A program made the translations under genes and the position numbers. Shown piece by piece: positions 24,608 through 36,287 of a stretch of 64,000 bases of DNA. The DNA lies in the NCBI GenBank assembly GCA_030248195.1, contig JASAND010023082.1, positions 1 to 64,000 of the forward strand. Direction: 5' to 3'. Position 1 is the first letter of the stretch; every line of letters starts with the position of its first letter. A model generated the notes under the pieces. It was not told the origin of the DNA and did no database searches. It worked only from the letters and a program-made list of their open reading frames with translations. The DNA is from Trissonchulus latispiculum (Eukaryota; Nematoda; Enoplea; Enoplida; Ironidae).

Positions 24608-24836
24608 TCATGTTCGTGTCCATCATTGATGCCACGTTTGTTTAGAAACATTTTCCCTTCTTTCAACTCTTTTGCATAGCAAATTGTCTGAACCTGGTTT
24701 ACAAGATCTCTTGACTTAGTTCTTATTCCAACGACCCACGCTGGATAATCACATTTGTCCGAAAACGTAATTCGGCCAATACTACCAAATGTATCGCCCT
24801 TAAATGTTTGCGGATACCTTTGGTAGTTGAAATTGT
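24608..24836 (-). CDS. P1 exon (third module)
   Basis: Bounded by ttttag (phase 1) and CATGA|GTGAGT (phase 2). It reads NFNYQRYPQTFKGD at the start, then one repeat with KCDYPAWVVGIRTKS and QVQTICYAKE, and ends LNKRGINDGHEH. Its neighbour in the same position of the second module (27743-28037) ends similarly, EKRGLYEGYRY. Confidence 0.72.
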
Positions 24837-25332
24837 CTAAAATAACCGTCACGGATTATCGTATTTTGATTGTTAGAACCAATCGTTCAAATTAGCATTA
24901 AGTTTTGCAAACGCAAACTTCTGAGTAGGCGTCAGTGGGTTACTCTGCTAAGATGTTAAAGACAACATTTAGAGGCAGCGCAACATACTTCTGTTGTGCA
25001 AAAAATATTTATTGTCGTATCTTAGGATTCTACTTGTGATAGCAGCCACCCCACTCAATGCAAACATGGATATTGTTGCATTTATTTTTGGCATGAGATT
25101 GTCTGAGTTTAGTTTAGCAAAGAGGAAGGTAGTCTTTGCTCATTTGATTTGATGTACTATCCATTTATTATACTTTTGCGCATCTTTTATAAAATAAATG
25201 CGTGACAACTAGAATTTCAGTCTTCATCATTTTAATTATCTAGGATAATTGCGCGATGTCATCTCTGCTACACATTCAGGACTAATCGCATTTTCCGATA
25301 AAGTTTATATGTTGTTAGATAATCAGTCCAAA

Positions 25333-26530
25333 TGACTTGACTGACTTTGACTTACTTGACTTAAGGCCGAAGAGCATCAGCAGTATGTGGCATGTACTCA
25401 TATGATGCTTCGCCACTGATTCCTGTCCGCAGCAAGATCTGCGATGATCCATGTGTAGTTGTTCTGCCAGTTTACTGTGCCGTACCCGTGTTTTAGATGG
25501 TCGAGACTTTTGGAAACAAGGCTATGCCACGTGTACCTAGCAGCATTGCGAGTGCACCGCCAGGAGAGAGGATTCAAGTTGCGAAAGATAGAGGATATTC
25601 TACCTCAGGACCGATTCGACCACGGGCTGATGGCAACAAAGCTCTCTGATTCTGGCGAAAGGTAGCCGCTGCAACCGACTGACTCCCAGGTTGCAGCTCA
25701 ATGCAGATATCTGGAAGACCTCCATTTTCGATATATCGTCTCGAGTTGTTTGCCAGGTCTCGTACAGTAGGACAGATGTGACAGCAGCGGTGTGCACTCG
25801 CACTTTAAGTTTTGTTGAGAGATCTCGACGGCAGGAAACATTTTCTCTAAGCTGGCCAAACGTTCGTGATACTTTCGCGGTTCCCGGGCCGATATCGTCG
25901 GAGGCTGCAACAAGCTGGCTGCTGATGGCTGAGCCAAGATAGGGGATGGAATCGGTGACTTCTATTGCTTCTCCGTAGATCGACAGGCTTAGAGGTCTGT
26001 CAAGGTGGAAGTACATTGCAAAAGTTTTTGGCGGTTTTATGTGAAGACCAAGCTTACCAGCACTGGTGACAATACAATCGAGCAGGCTTTGGCATTACAG
26101 TTCGTTTTGCAGGATCGTTGTGTCATCAGCATATACAAAATTTATCAAATTATCAGTAGTACTGCATTCTACGCCTTCATGGAGTCCAACGGATTTATTC
26201 ATTATCAATCTAACACTATGTTGAACTGGGAGACAGAACGCAGCATTGTCTCACACCACACCGGTTGAGATAGGGAAGCACCGCGAGAGTCCAGTCTGTG
26301 ACTGAGCCCAGTATGTTGAATCACTGAAGACACACCACACTTGCGCAGGGCATTCCACATAGGGGATGCCATGATTAATGCCATCGATGTAATGGGTTGA
26401 GTCGGGGACTTAAAGCGCAGACTCAGAAGCCACTACTTAGGACTGGTTCAATGGATGCAACCCAAAGACTGCGAGTGGAGATCTTTAGTCCATTCGGCTC
26501 ACACTACGCTGACAAACCTCGCCAGGAGGA
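25333..26530 (-). mobile_element. Second non-LTR retrotransposon fragment
   Basis: On minus it keeps the RT catalytic block (LINFVYADDTTIL, about 26110-26160), then GKLGLHIKPPKT, IPYLGSAIS and a C-terminal KLKVRVHTAAVTSVLLYETW region. Some frame changes are present. The 3' end, 25333-25364, is a degenerate (AAGTC)n tail. There is no RNase H or endonuclease, so it is a 5'-truncated copy of a different LINE group from that at 5-7.6 kb (RTE/CR1-like, uncertain). Confidence 0.8.
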
Positions 26531-26539
26531 TGGGATTAT

Positions 26540-27130
26540 TTTTGGGTAATATTTATTATAAACGGGGTGCCAGACAAAGACTGGGGACACACCAACGTTT
26601 AAGCTCAATTTAGAAACAAATTCCGGGTTAATCCCAGAATTCTACCCAGCTACCTAAGAGATCAAATCTAGTTAATTCACGTGTTAAAATTAGTAAAACA
26701 AATTTATGGACAACTGGGCAATTTAAAAATGAGAAAAATTGCAGACTAGTTACCGCCAATTACTAAAACTGCCTGGGCTATCCAAGTCGGGGCAAGTTAT
26801 AAGCACCTGGCTGTCCGAGTGCAAAATTACAATAGACAGTGGTGGATAACAGTTCTAGGTGTGGACAACAACAATAAACGGTGCTGCATTTCAGTGGTAG
26901 CTGATTCAGAAATTCTCGTTTGTCACTTCAAGATTGAATGAGAAAGCAATCCGTCCAAATATCTAGCATTAGATTAAAAACTATACAGAAACAAAATAAG
27001 AGCTCAAATTAATCCTACTTTGGCTATATTAAGCAGGCAATTTATGTGTACAACCCATAACTTGAAAAAAACAGCGCACAAAGTTGGTTACAAGTTGCTC
27101 GTTTATGATTTCAATGGGGCTGTGGATTAC
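26540..27130. other. Intron, nothing recognised
   Basis: AT-rich, without exon, RNA or repeat structure that I can support. Confidence 0.4.
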
Positions 27131-27187
27131 CTCAAAAGCTGCTTTTCCTTTTACGACACGAGGTAATAATACATGTATTAAAAGCAC

Positions 27188-27462
27188 CTGAACTGTTGTG
27201 ACTATGGCCCGGCAGCCATCTTGGCTTGCATATGGCAGCAATTCTGCTGATGACCTTATCGACTCCTAGCACCAGTCCTGTTATTCCTTGATCTTTTGGG
27301 CATTCCCAATCAAAGTTTGTTCCTGCATTCTGGCCATATGGCATTGTCCTGTACAGATTAGTATAGTTAGACAGTCTGCGGCAAGTAAGTCCGAGGTGAC
27401 CAATGGTTGAAGTATATCTTCCATAAATCCCGGTAGCAATGTAACCATGCAAACACAGCAAG
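27188..27462 (-). CDS. P2 exon (second module)
   Basis: Starts LLCLHGYIATGIYGRY after gttcag in phase 2, then GHLGLTCRRLSNY, then DWECPKDQGITGLVLG and SRIAAICKPRWL. A phase 1 donor lies at TTCAG|GTGCTT, weaker than the others. If it is ignored, the frame continues 18 codons with a basic tail to a stop at 27132, so this exon could end a short isoform. Confidence 0.75.
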
Positions 27463-27742
27463 CTGAACAGTATCAAAAATCAAGACATTTTAAGCCGGAT
27501 AATTAGCCATATAAAGTAAAATGAAATAAGCAAACAACTGTTACACTTGAAAAAAACTTTAAATTCTACAATTAGATTTTACAAGTTCATCCAGATATGA
27601 GCTAGCGCGTACTTTAGATCTTTGCTTAAAAACAGTCTGCAGTGTGGGTTTTTGAGTTCAACAGAACCTAAGGTGTTCTAACATGAACGCCGCAAAAACT
27701 GAATTCTTTGCTGATTGGAAATAACGTCAACTAGTCGCTTAC

Positions 27743-28037
27743 TCATATCGGTATCCTTCATATAGGCCTCTTTTTTCTGTCAACGTAGTTTTTCCGTCGC
27801 TTTCTGAATAACACACTGCTTGAATAAGATTTATTTTTCGTCCTGACATAATTTTTATTCCAACAATGGACGACGAAATGTCACATTTATCTATATGCAG
27901 ACTTGAAAAAGAATCTCCGTGCATTGGGCCGTAGAACTCCTTTGAATTTTCCACATAACTGAAATGTTTCTCATTATCGGCTCCATCATCATCATCATCA
28001 TCATCATTAACATCAGTTTCTAGTTTTCCATAAGCAA
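27743..28037 (-). CDS. P1 exon (second module) with poly-aspartate
   Basis: It enters after attatag in phase 1 and leaves at ATATGA|GTAAG in phase 2. It holds one repeat, DKCDISSSIVGIKIMSG with IQAVCYSESD. Before it a (GAT)n run gives seven consecutive Asp residues (27983-28003), absent from the paralogous exons; replication slippage is the likely source. Confidence 0.7.
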
Positions 28038-28899
28038 CTATAATCATGCAAAATAGATTTTAAATATTTAAATAGTTGAAACGGCTTCATGAACGCCATG
28101 CCTTCATATACGCGGTGGTTGCTTATATCAGATCCTATCTATCCGTATCCTATCCTATCTATGAGTCTATCCCCAAAAAGTTCCAATCGTTTTAGGAATT
28201 TTTCTTCAGGAAGAGCAAAAATTGACATTACCTTCTACTTGTATGGAAATCAGTAAAAGGTTCATGACAAAGATCAAAGTTATTAGCTATTTTAAACCTG
28301 TTTCGCAAAATAATGACTAAAATTTACATGACAAATTTAGAACTTTTTATCAAAGCAGCTAAGTGGTCTCTCTTTCAGCTCTTCTCGCCGAGGTAGCTAC
28401 ATTGTTTTACACTTCTAGTTGGAATCTGCACTCACCAACTGACTTATTCTATGTTTGGCTTTTTTCCAGTAACAGCCTTGATTTAAAAAAATGGTAGTAC
28501 TGTCCGGCTCCACTTGGCTATCGTGCCGCTAACTTGTACGTTATATCATCTTGAGAAGACAAACAAAACCACAAAAACGCAATTTTGCAAAAATTTTAAA
28601 TGTAATTCCAAATTTTAAAAAACAAAGGGATGTTAGGCTATTTGGATTATCAATATAATTAGTTTGTTACCTAAATCTAGATCTAATGATGAGATGAAAA
28701 TTAAATTGCATGCAAAACTGTAGAACGGGTTCGTTTGAACGATGTTAACTATTTCAATCCATGGACGGCAGGTTTTTCCTCTAACGTAACGTCGACTTTT
28801 GAACCATTGGTTGTATAGAAGTGTAAGTCCATCCATATGTTTCACCATTGGTAGTACATGACTTTCATCCTTTCGTATTTACATAGGGAGAACACGTAT
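28038..28899. other. Intron, no certain exon
   Basis: Minus-strand sequence near 28700-28840 has KTCRPW and YSFACN, which faintly recalls a kringle, but lacks most cysteines and splice sites. It is not called. Confidence 0.35.
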
Positions 28900-29400
28900 C
28901 ACGGCTCTTGTGCTTTCTCATCCCCAACTATGATTCTGCACATATGGGGTTAGCGAAAGGCATGTGCACTGTACACGACCTCATACATATGTTGATGGAA
29001 CTGTGCATCCGTTCTTCAAAGCGTTCACCTAGTGGCAGAGCGTGTGTGTGCGAAATGACGATGGTTCGAGTTGCACCCGTTGATCAAATTTGTGAAGCTT
29101 TGGTGGTACAGGACTTTCTTCTTCCTTTCATATATATTTACATCTATAAAATAAGCGCGACGGTTCTTGAGCTTGCTCTTTCCCCAATTTGTTTCTACAT
29201 ATTTGAGGTTAACGTAATGAAAGGCATGCACCTTGACACACGAACTCCAGCATAGCTTGATGCTACTGTACCTGCATAGCTTGATGCTAATGTGCCTGCA
29301 TAGCTCAATCGGCTTAGCATTTGCATAGTCTGCAACTTGGGTTCGAGTCCCACCAGAGGTTCGGATTTTTGGGACCTTTGGTGGTACATAAATTTTTTAA
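28900..29400 (+). repeat. Tandem pair of tRNA-derived SINE units
   Basis: Two related units of about 240 bp follow each other (about 28905-29145 and 29165-29395). Both contain aaggcatg, a tRNA-type B-box (gatggttcgagttgcacc; cttgggttcgagtcccacc) and end in tttggtggtaca. The second has an A-box-like tagctcaatcgg (29301) and folds partly as a tRNA (29294-29365). Just before this A-box, catagcttgatgct is repeated twice more. They end next to the 5' LTR at 29427. Confidence 0.65.
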
Positions 29401-29426
29401 ATTTTGATTAAAATTATTTATTTTGG

Positions 29427-29799
29427 TGTTGAGAATCAACTAAACCAAGTTTTGCAACTTACTTCAAAAACAAACACTAAAACCATTTATTTACAGCTGT
29501 GTGCAGTCCTCCAGTTTTATTAACTATCCCGAACAGCTTAGATCTGATCCATTTTGTCAGTTCAGTTGTGGTTCGAATTGTGCTACTAGTCGGTTGGTTC
29601 CTTTGTATGTTGATCCCCATTAAATTCGTTGTTACGGCACAACGTCTGTTGGTTACTCCCAGAAGATTGGATGGGGTTGCAGCTAAGGTAACTTTGTAGA
29701 ATTAGGTAAATTATTAGAATAGGCCCGGTCTGGAAACCTGTAGTCCCTCCGCCTCTAGATTTCTACCCAGGTCCAGGCAGCTGAGGTAGGCATTTCACA
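29427..29799 (+). repeat. 5' LTR
   Basis: 373 bp, TGTTGAGAATCAAC to GGCATTTCACA. It aligns along its whole length with the 3' LTR, sharing for example ggttcgaattgtgctactag and agctaaggtaactttgtaga. Confidence 0.95.
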
Positions 29800-29801
29800 T
29801 A

Positions 29802-29815
29802 TGGCGACCGTGAAC
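29802..29815 (+). other. Primer-binding site
   Basis: TGGCGACCGTGAAC begins two bases after the LTR. TGG complements the CCA end of a tRNA primer. I cannot name the tRNA. Confidence 0.75.
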
Positions 29816-32030
29816 AGTTTGACCCTGTCTGGTTGACCGTCACTTTTTGACGAAAATTTCGAATTTCAAAATTTCGAAATTTATCACGATTTTGATATTT
29901 TTGATTTTGCTTGTTTACTTATAATTTAGACAATTAATTTTGATTAGTTTTGTTTCGCTTTTATTGAGTTTAGGCTTCACTTTTGATTTTTCAAATTATT
30001 GAAAATGAGCTTAGCTATCCTGATTCTACCTTGGAAACCGTGGTCGGGGGAACTCTTCGACTTCACTGCTAACTGAACCCCCCAGAAACTTTTGGGGACC
30101 GACTTCCCCCCTATGGGAATCCATTGGGGAGGCTTTAGGGACTCTCTCTGAATTTTTTGAACCGCTTTGGGGAAATTTTGATCACCCCCCCCCCGGCTCC
30201 GGATCTTCAGCAACCATTTGGGGGAGATTTGAGCTGAGGGGTGAAGGGTTCACTTTTGGTGAACACAACACCATTAAAAATATAGGTTAGGTAATTTAAG
30301 AAGTTAATTTAATTATATATTAAGCAGAAATACCTTCCTGGTTATACCAGGGCTGCTATAAAAGCCATTTTAATTATTATAAATTAGGCTTACAAACTGT
30401 TAATTTCAGGTTCCCCCTCTCCAAATTTTCAAATTTTCGGCTAATTGGCCTCTTCATCGGCCCTCCCTCCTCGAATCCACGCTATAGTTTATATTTTGAT
30501 TGTAGGGAAATTTTTGGTCCACCCCTAGGGAACCCATTTTCAAAATTGTTTTGAGTAGAAAAACTTTGGACCCCCTTCTAAAAATTTCTGTAGTGGTCAA
30601 AAATGAATTCTCCGTGTTTTTCTGTACCCTCCAATAGGAATTTTTAAAATTTAAATCGACAGAATTTTTTGTAGGAGCCCCATTTTGATTTTGAACTGTG
30701 GATATACGACGTAAAATCGGATTTTCGTAGGCCTGGATTTTACTACAAAAGCTATTTAAAATTGGATTTTTGGTCATTTTAGCACTGTTAGGTTGTGAAT
30801 AAGCCGTGATAAACGTGCCCCCTTCAAAATTTTGATTTCTGTACAAAAAGGCAAAAATCGATTTTGACCCAAAATCGTCAATTTTCACCCAAAAATCGAA
30901 TCGAAAAAAAACGAAAAATAAAATTTTTGGCCGATTTTTCCAATTCCAAGCGCTAAGAACGTTTGAACATCGTCGACGACATCTAAAATACCCTCCTGTC
31001 AAAATTTTTTTTGAGATTCGAACATTGCCATTTTTTGAGCTAATTTTTTGGAATTTGGTATTTGCTACTGCTACTTTGCTACTCTTTCTGAGCATAAAAA
31101 ACATCAGATTTTGTACGCAATTTTGGAAAATTTTCTATTTTGGCACCGAATTTTCGATTTTTCATATTTTTGGTCGCGGTGCCCCCCTAGTGATTTAGTG
31201 TTTTTGTCGGTTCTCAAGCTATCTACGACTAGAACTACACTCGTAGAACGTATCCTAACTGCAGATTCCCAGGATTTTTAGATTTTTCGTATTTTTGACC
31301 CAAAACGGAGGGTTTTTCGATTTTTGGTCTTTGACTCCATTATAGTCGATTTCTCATTCTGAACGAGTTGATTTATTTTGCTCAATTCTACGGTTAAATC
31401 CACGAACGTAAAGCATAACGACGCCTACGTAACCACCACCACGAATAATTAGTGGCTGCCCAAATCTTCCATGTTTTTGCCAAAATTTGCGATTTTCCGT
31501 TTTCTTGTCGGCGTGCCCCCCTTGTGTGTTTTTCTAATAACTCCTAATTTTCGGACTTTTTCTTAGAACGACGGTAACACAAGCCGTAGAATCGTTTGTT
31601 GAGTCTTTTTCCACGATCCTATCAGATTCCCAGTAATTTTTGACCAGATTCGACTTTTTTGTAAGCGCCTCTACTCTACCTGACAAATTCAACTTTCGAG
31701 CAGATTTTTGCACTTTTTGTTTTTGAATATCATCTACGACCTCAAGCAACGGCGTAAATAAACTGTACGAGCGTTGTTTGATACTTTGCTACGATTTTTC
31801 TCATTTTTAGACTACTTTTTCCAGTTTTTGCGAAAAATTTCGACAATCGATAATTCTGCGCAAGAACGTTTACAAAGGCATAGAGAAAATTGTAATAATA
31901 TTTTTGATCAATTTGCTGAACTACGCGCTTAACTCATTCCGGCAATAACTAGAGCTCAGCATCGTCAACATTTGCAAAATATGGCTTATAACTTATACGG
32001 CCAAAACTTATAATTTTAAGAGTCTGAGTC
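29816..32030 (+). other. Leader of the LTR element
   Basis: A long untranslated-looking stretch of oligo-T and tttttcgattttt-type motifs. Two diverged copies of a 300-bp unit carry gtgcccccc... and cagattcccag (about 31180-31280 and 31510-31640). A minus-strand frame at 30454-31104 arises from this composition and is not called. Confidence 0.5.
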
Positions 32031-32032
32031 CC

Positions 32033-33180
32033 TATAACGGTAGAGAAATTACGTTGACTCCGTGGATCACACGTTTCGAAGCCATTATGCATGCCCATGA
32101 AATCCCTCAGGAGAAGAAACGCTCGTTGGCTAAAATCGGGGAAACTGTCCTTCATCGACTTTCTTCTCTAGCACTTCCAGATACGTATGACGAATTGGTC
32201 AAACTTTTGAAGCTTTTGTAGAAGAAGAACAAAAACAAGAACAGCGGCCAAACATTCTAGACATTTCTACGTACATGTTCAAAAGGAGGATGAAAAGGCT
32301 CAAGATTTCGCCGCTGACTTAGAAATTCTTGAAAGGCTTCCTCGAATGAGACTGAAAACGGAAGGGCAGTGAACATTTTTGAACAGCTTAGAAAAAGCCT
32401 CCGTTCCGAATTGAAAACCTTGGGTGTCTCCCTCTTAGCCGACTTGGAATGTTGGGGACAGAGCGAGGAAAAATTGCTCCAAATTGTGATTCAGCTTTCG
32501 CGGTTGGAGGAGGAACAAACTCTAGATTCGTCGACCTCCCATTCCACTTCCAAAACGGAAGCAAAGATGAAGGCAAAGGTCTGTAGTGTTTCTACCGCTG
32601 AAAACTCGGAACAGGATGAAAAATTTTCCAAATCGCAGTCCCAACTTTTGGATATGAAGCTCAAAAATGAGCAATTGGAAATCGATTTGGAAGCCGTCAA
32701 TGCAGGCAAAACGGAAGCTCAAATTTGTAGTGCGAAGGCTTTTACTTCCACCGAATCTCCTACTGTTGCTGCCGCCCAAGCTACGCCATCTACACAGTCT
32801 CCGTCAGCTCAGCATCAAAATTCTAATCAGCGAAATCCCCAGTTCTCAGCGCGATCTCAGCAACGTTACTTGTTATTAATGCGGAAATTTAGGTCATATC
32901 GCCTCAAATTGTGCCCTGCGTACTAATCAAGCCAAATCTAACTTTCAGCGCGGTCGTGGACGTGGTAATTTCCGTGGCAATAACCGTGACAACTACCAAA
33001 ACCAGAATTGGAATCAAAATTCGCGCGAAATTGGGACTACAGTGATAATAACAATTGCTCTCGAAATAATTCTCGCGGTTCCTGGGGTAATCGAGGAAAC
33101 TCCCAAAGGCGCGGTTCTCGTCCAGATGTTTTGATGGATGCTAATGGTCAGGCATTTCAAATTATGTCCTACGAGCAATA
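32033..33180 (+). pseudogene. gag of the LTR element
   Basis: It begins with LSPYNGREITLTPWITRFEA and KIGETVLHRLSSLALPDTYD, typical of the gag capsid, then shifts frame; a coiled-coil-like segment follows at 32.4-32.7 kb. A CCHC zinc knuckle at 32.86-32.92 kb, C-Y-x-CGNLGHIASNC, has a TAA stop at the x. An RG-rich tail (RGRGRGNFRGNN) follows. Confidence 0.82.
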
Positions 33181-33739
33181 ACAGCAGGCACAACCGAATG
33201 TTTCCTATATTGCTCCACTAAATTCTAGTGTCCAGAATTTTCAGATTGCGGGAGGCGTAACCTCCCAACCCGCAGTAACTTCGTCCCCACCTGGCGAAAA
33301 TTCTAACCCTAGTCCCACTACAGTTTTGAAATCTAACCCTAATGCTTGTTCGGTTCTTTCTTCTCTCAATGTGGTGGATACCTTAATAAAAACATATCCC
33401 AATCAGAAGACAATTTCGTCAGATCAAATTTGTTCAGTCTTCTCTTCTGATGTGTTCGTGGTGAAGTCAAAATTACCGCCTAACCATCAATTTGGACGAA
33501 CAAACTTAGAAAATGCTCCGATGTTTTCGAATACGTATGTACGTACCAACATGGCATGTTCTATACAGCCAACTTTCAATGGTTTTTCAGAACCCAAAAG
33601 GCAAGGAAACTTTTTTATATATGGGTGAAAATTGATTCGAGCAGGAGTACGTATGTGATTCAGACCTTGTCTCGGGAGAAAATCCACAAGTAAATTCTGC
33701 CATTCATAATTCCAACTTAAAAGATTTTATAAACACCAG

Positions 33740-34700
33740 AGGAACAATACGAACAGTTTCTCAAGGAAGCCCAACTGGATAAGTATGAATGTACAGAAAA
33801 AGCTAAAGATAGATTCAAGGAACTTCTACGTAGGTATGTACATGTTTTTGCAACACCGGAAAATTTAGGGAAATGTACTACAGGACAACATCCAATTGAC
33901 ACTGGCATGGAAGGACTAGTAACGGCTAAGGCATATAGGGTAAAGCTAAATAAAAGACTCCAAATCGAAGAACATATTCGGAAGATGCTGGAACAAGGGA
34001 CTTGCTCTCCATCAGACAGTCAATGGTCATCTCCATGTATGTTAGTAGGGAAAAAGGATGGAACTACCCGGTTTGTTATTGACTACAGACACCTAAATAA
34101 GATCACTAGGAACGATCGCTATCCATTACCTAAGATTGATGAAATATTAAATATGTTCAGTAAGGGAAAATTGTTTTCTACGTTAGATCTTAACAGTGGG
34201 TACTGGCAGAGATGTTTCCCATAAAGAGAAAACTGCATTCATTTCGCATATGGGACTTTTTTTATTTTAACGTAATGCCTTTTGGTCTCCCAAATGCTCC
34301 CGCCACTTTTCAGCGCATAGTGGAGCTTATTTTTACGGAATTACCAGTTTACATCGATGATTTGCTAATACCTTCAAACGACAAAGAACATCACATTAAA
34401 ATGCTGCAAATTATTTTTCAAAAGCTTAGCGATCATGGACTTCGTTTGAAGATGAAGAAGTGTGTGTGTTTCCATACAAGGGTTGAATATCTTGAGCATT
34501 TTATATCTGATAAAGGCATTGTAACTGACTACCGTAAAGTCACTGCAGTTCATAATTTCCCTGTACCTAGAACAATTCACCAGTTACGTGGATTTTTAGG
34601 TATGGCTGGATATTATAGGCGATTTATTAGCAACTTTAGTACCATTGCTGGACCTTTGAATAATTTGTTGAAGAAACAAGAGAGTTTTCATTCTAAGTAG
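33740..34700 (+). pseudogene. Reverse transcriptase of the LTR element
   Basis: Motifs in order: TGQHPIDTG, QWSSPCMLVGKKDG, FVIDYRHLNKIT, LFSTLDLNSGYWQ, a frameshift near 34212, FNVMPFGLPNAPATFQR and the catalytic VYIDDLLIPS, then LRGFLGMAGYYRRFI. The protein ends at KKQESFHSK, where the RNase H should begin. Confidence 0.92.
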
Positions 34701-34704
34701 CATT

Positions 34705-36268
34705 TACCACTGCAAGAGTCACAGCGTTACATCGTAGAGGTGTGGACTATCCAGTAGCAGACGTTCTTTCGCGTAATCCTAAGTCCAAGGACAACTTTTT
34801 GGCTGACATTGCTACGGCGAATTCACGATTGCACCAAGTACGTACGCAAACCAACAATACTGAAGTTACATCTGAAAATGAGGAGAAATTTGACGTAACT
34901 GAAGACATGTAACCACCTGTATTTTCAATTGAAAAATTTTCCGACGAAAGTTATATTCAAGCTTTGAATGAAGTTCCTGACTTTGGTCCTTTAAAAGACT
35001 ATATGGAAACGGGACGTTCACCAACTGATGAAAATGTTTGGCGTTTAATTCGTCTCGAGGATGATTTCGTGCTTGAAAGGGGGATTTTGTACAGACATCA
35101 TATAGACGCGCATGGATGTAGACGATATGCGTTACCTGGAATTACATGTGTACCTCAGAAGTATCGAAATTACATGTTGTGTCAATATCATAGTGCACCG
35201 GATACCGGAGAACACTTACCTCAAACTATTTATAAGATAGCTACGAAATACTATTGGCCGACTCCATCAACAGATGTGACTCGATACGTATGTAATTGAA
35301 TAGTATGCAATAAATCTACGATTGGTCCAAGAAATCCACAGGCTCCTATGAAGCCCTATCCACCTGTAACTAAGCCATTCGAAAGCATTTATCTAGACGT
35401 TTGTCATTTTCCTACTAGTAAGAGTCAAAAGGTTTGTGTTCTTGTTTTGATAGACCAGTTGACGCGTTGGGCACAAGCTTGGCCCTTACGGAATGAAAAG
35501 TCAGAAACGCTAATACGTGCGCTTCTATATGAGTTTGTCTTGCGCTATGGTGCACCTAAGGAAGTAGTAACAGATCAAGGACCTAATTTTCAATCCGAAG
35601 TGACAAATACATTCTTTAAGTTGCTAGGAATTATTAAGTTACGCACGACGACATATCATCCACAATCTAACGGGCTTGTAGAACGGGTTAACGGTACTAT
35701 ACGTGAAGTTATTACGAAGTATATCGATACATCACAAATGGACTGGGACATGAAACTCGCTTTTGCTATGCACGCTTATAGAACATCTTTTCATTCGACG
35801 ATACAGGGTACTCCGTATTTTCTACTTTTTGGTCGTGATTGTGCTATTCCTGACGATTTACGTTTTGATAAATTCGATAAACCTGTGACTTCTTTAAATG
35901 CTTACAAAACGTCAGCGCTGCGTCAATTAACGGTAAATTGGGAATTAACTACTAGGATAATTAAGGATAAGAGTGAGCTAGTTAAGCAAAAGTACGATCA
36001 GAAAGTACGTATAAAGCATTTTGAAGTAGGACAGCTAGTTATGCGAAATATTTCACAAGCAATTGTACCACAAGGACATATGGCTAAATTAGCTCCGAAG
36101 TATGACAGACCCTTTCGTATTGTCGAACGAATTTCAGAACAGAATGTTCGGTTAAGGTGTTTTCAGACAGGAATGGTTAGTAAACCAATTCATGTAAATC
36201 GAGTTACCAGATGTACATCCAGAATATACCGAAGATACAGAAGAACAATTTCAAGATCTGGAATGTGA
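34705..36268 (+). pseudogene. Integrase of the LTR element
   Basis: DYPVADVLSRNPKS (34.74-34.79 kb) is the end of the RNase H. Then come a zinc-binding region (CQYHSAPDTGEHL and C-N-stop-I-V-C, the stop at 35297-35299) and the DDE core: D in IYLDVCHFPTSK, D in VVTDQGPNF, E in NGLVERVNGT. The C-terminal region with KPIHVNRVTR follows. From 35348 to 36268 the frame is open for 306 codons. Confidence 0.92.
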
Positions 36269-36287
36269 AAAGCCCAAGGAAAAGGCT

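Noticed and set aside
28633..28848. Additional degenerate kringle exon
   Set aside because: KTCRPW and YSFACN are suggestive, but most cysteines and both splice sites are missing.
29294..29365. Functional tRNA gene (anticodon AGT)
   Set aside because: The acceptor stem does not pair and two other stems have mismatches; it is part of a tandem SINE.
30454..31104. Minus-strand 216-codon reading frame in the LTR element leader
   Set aside because: It is antisense to T-rich leader repeats, with biased composition (Lys, Phe, Ser, Asn) and no domain.
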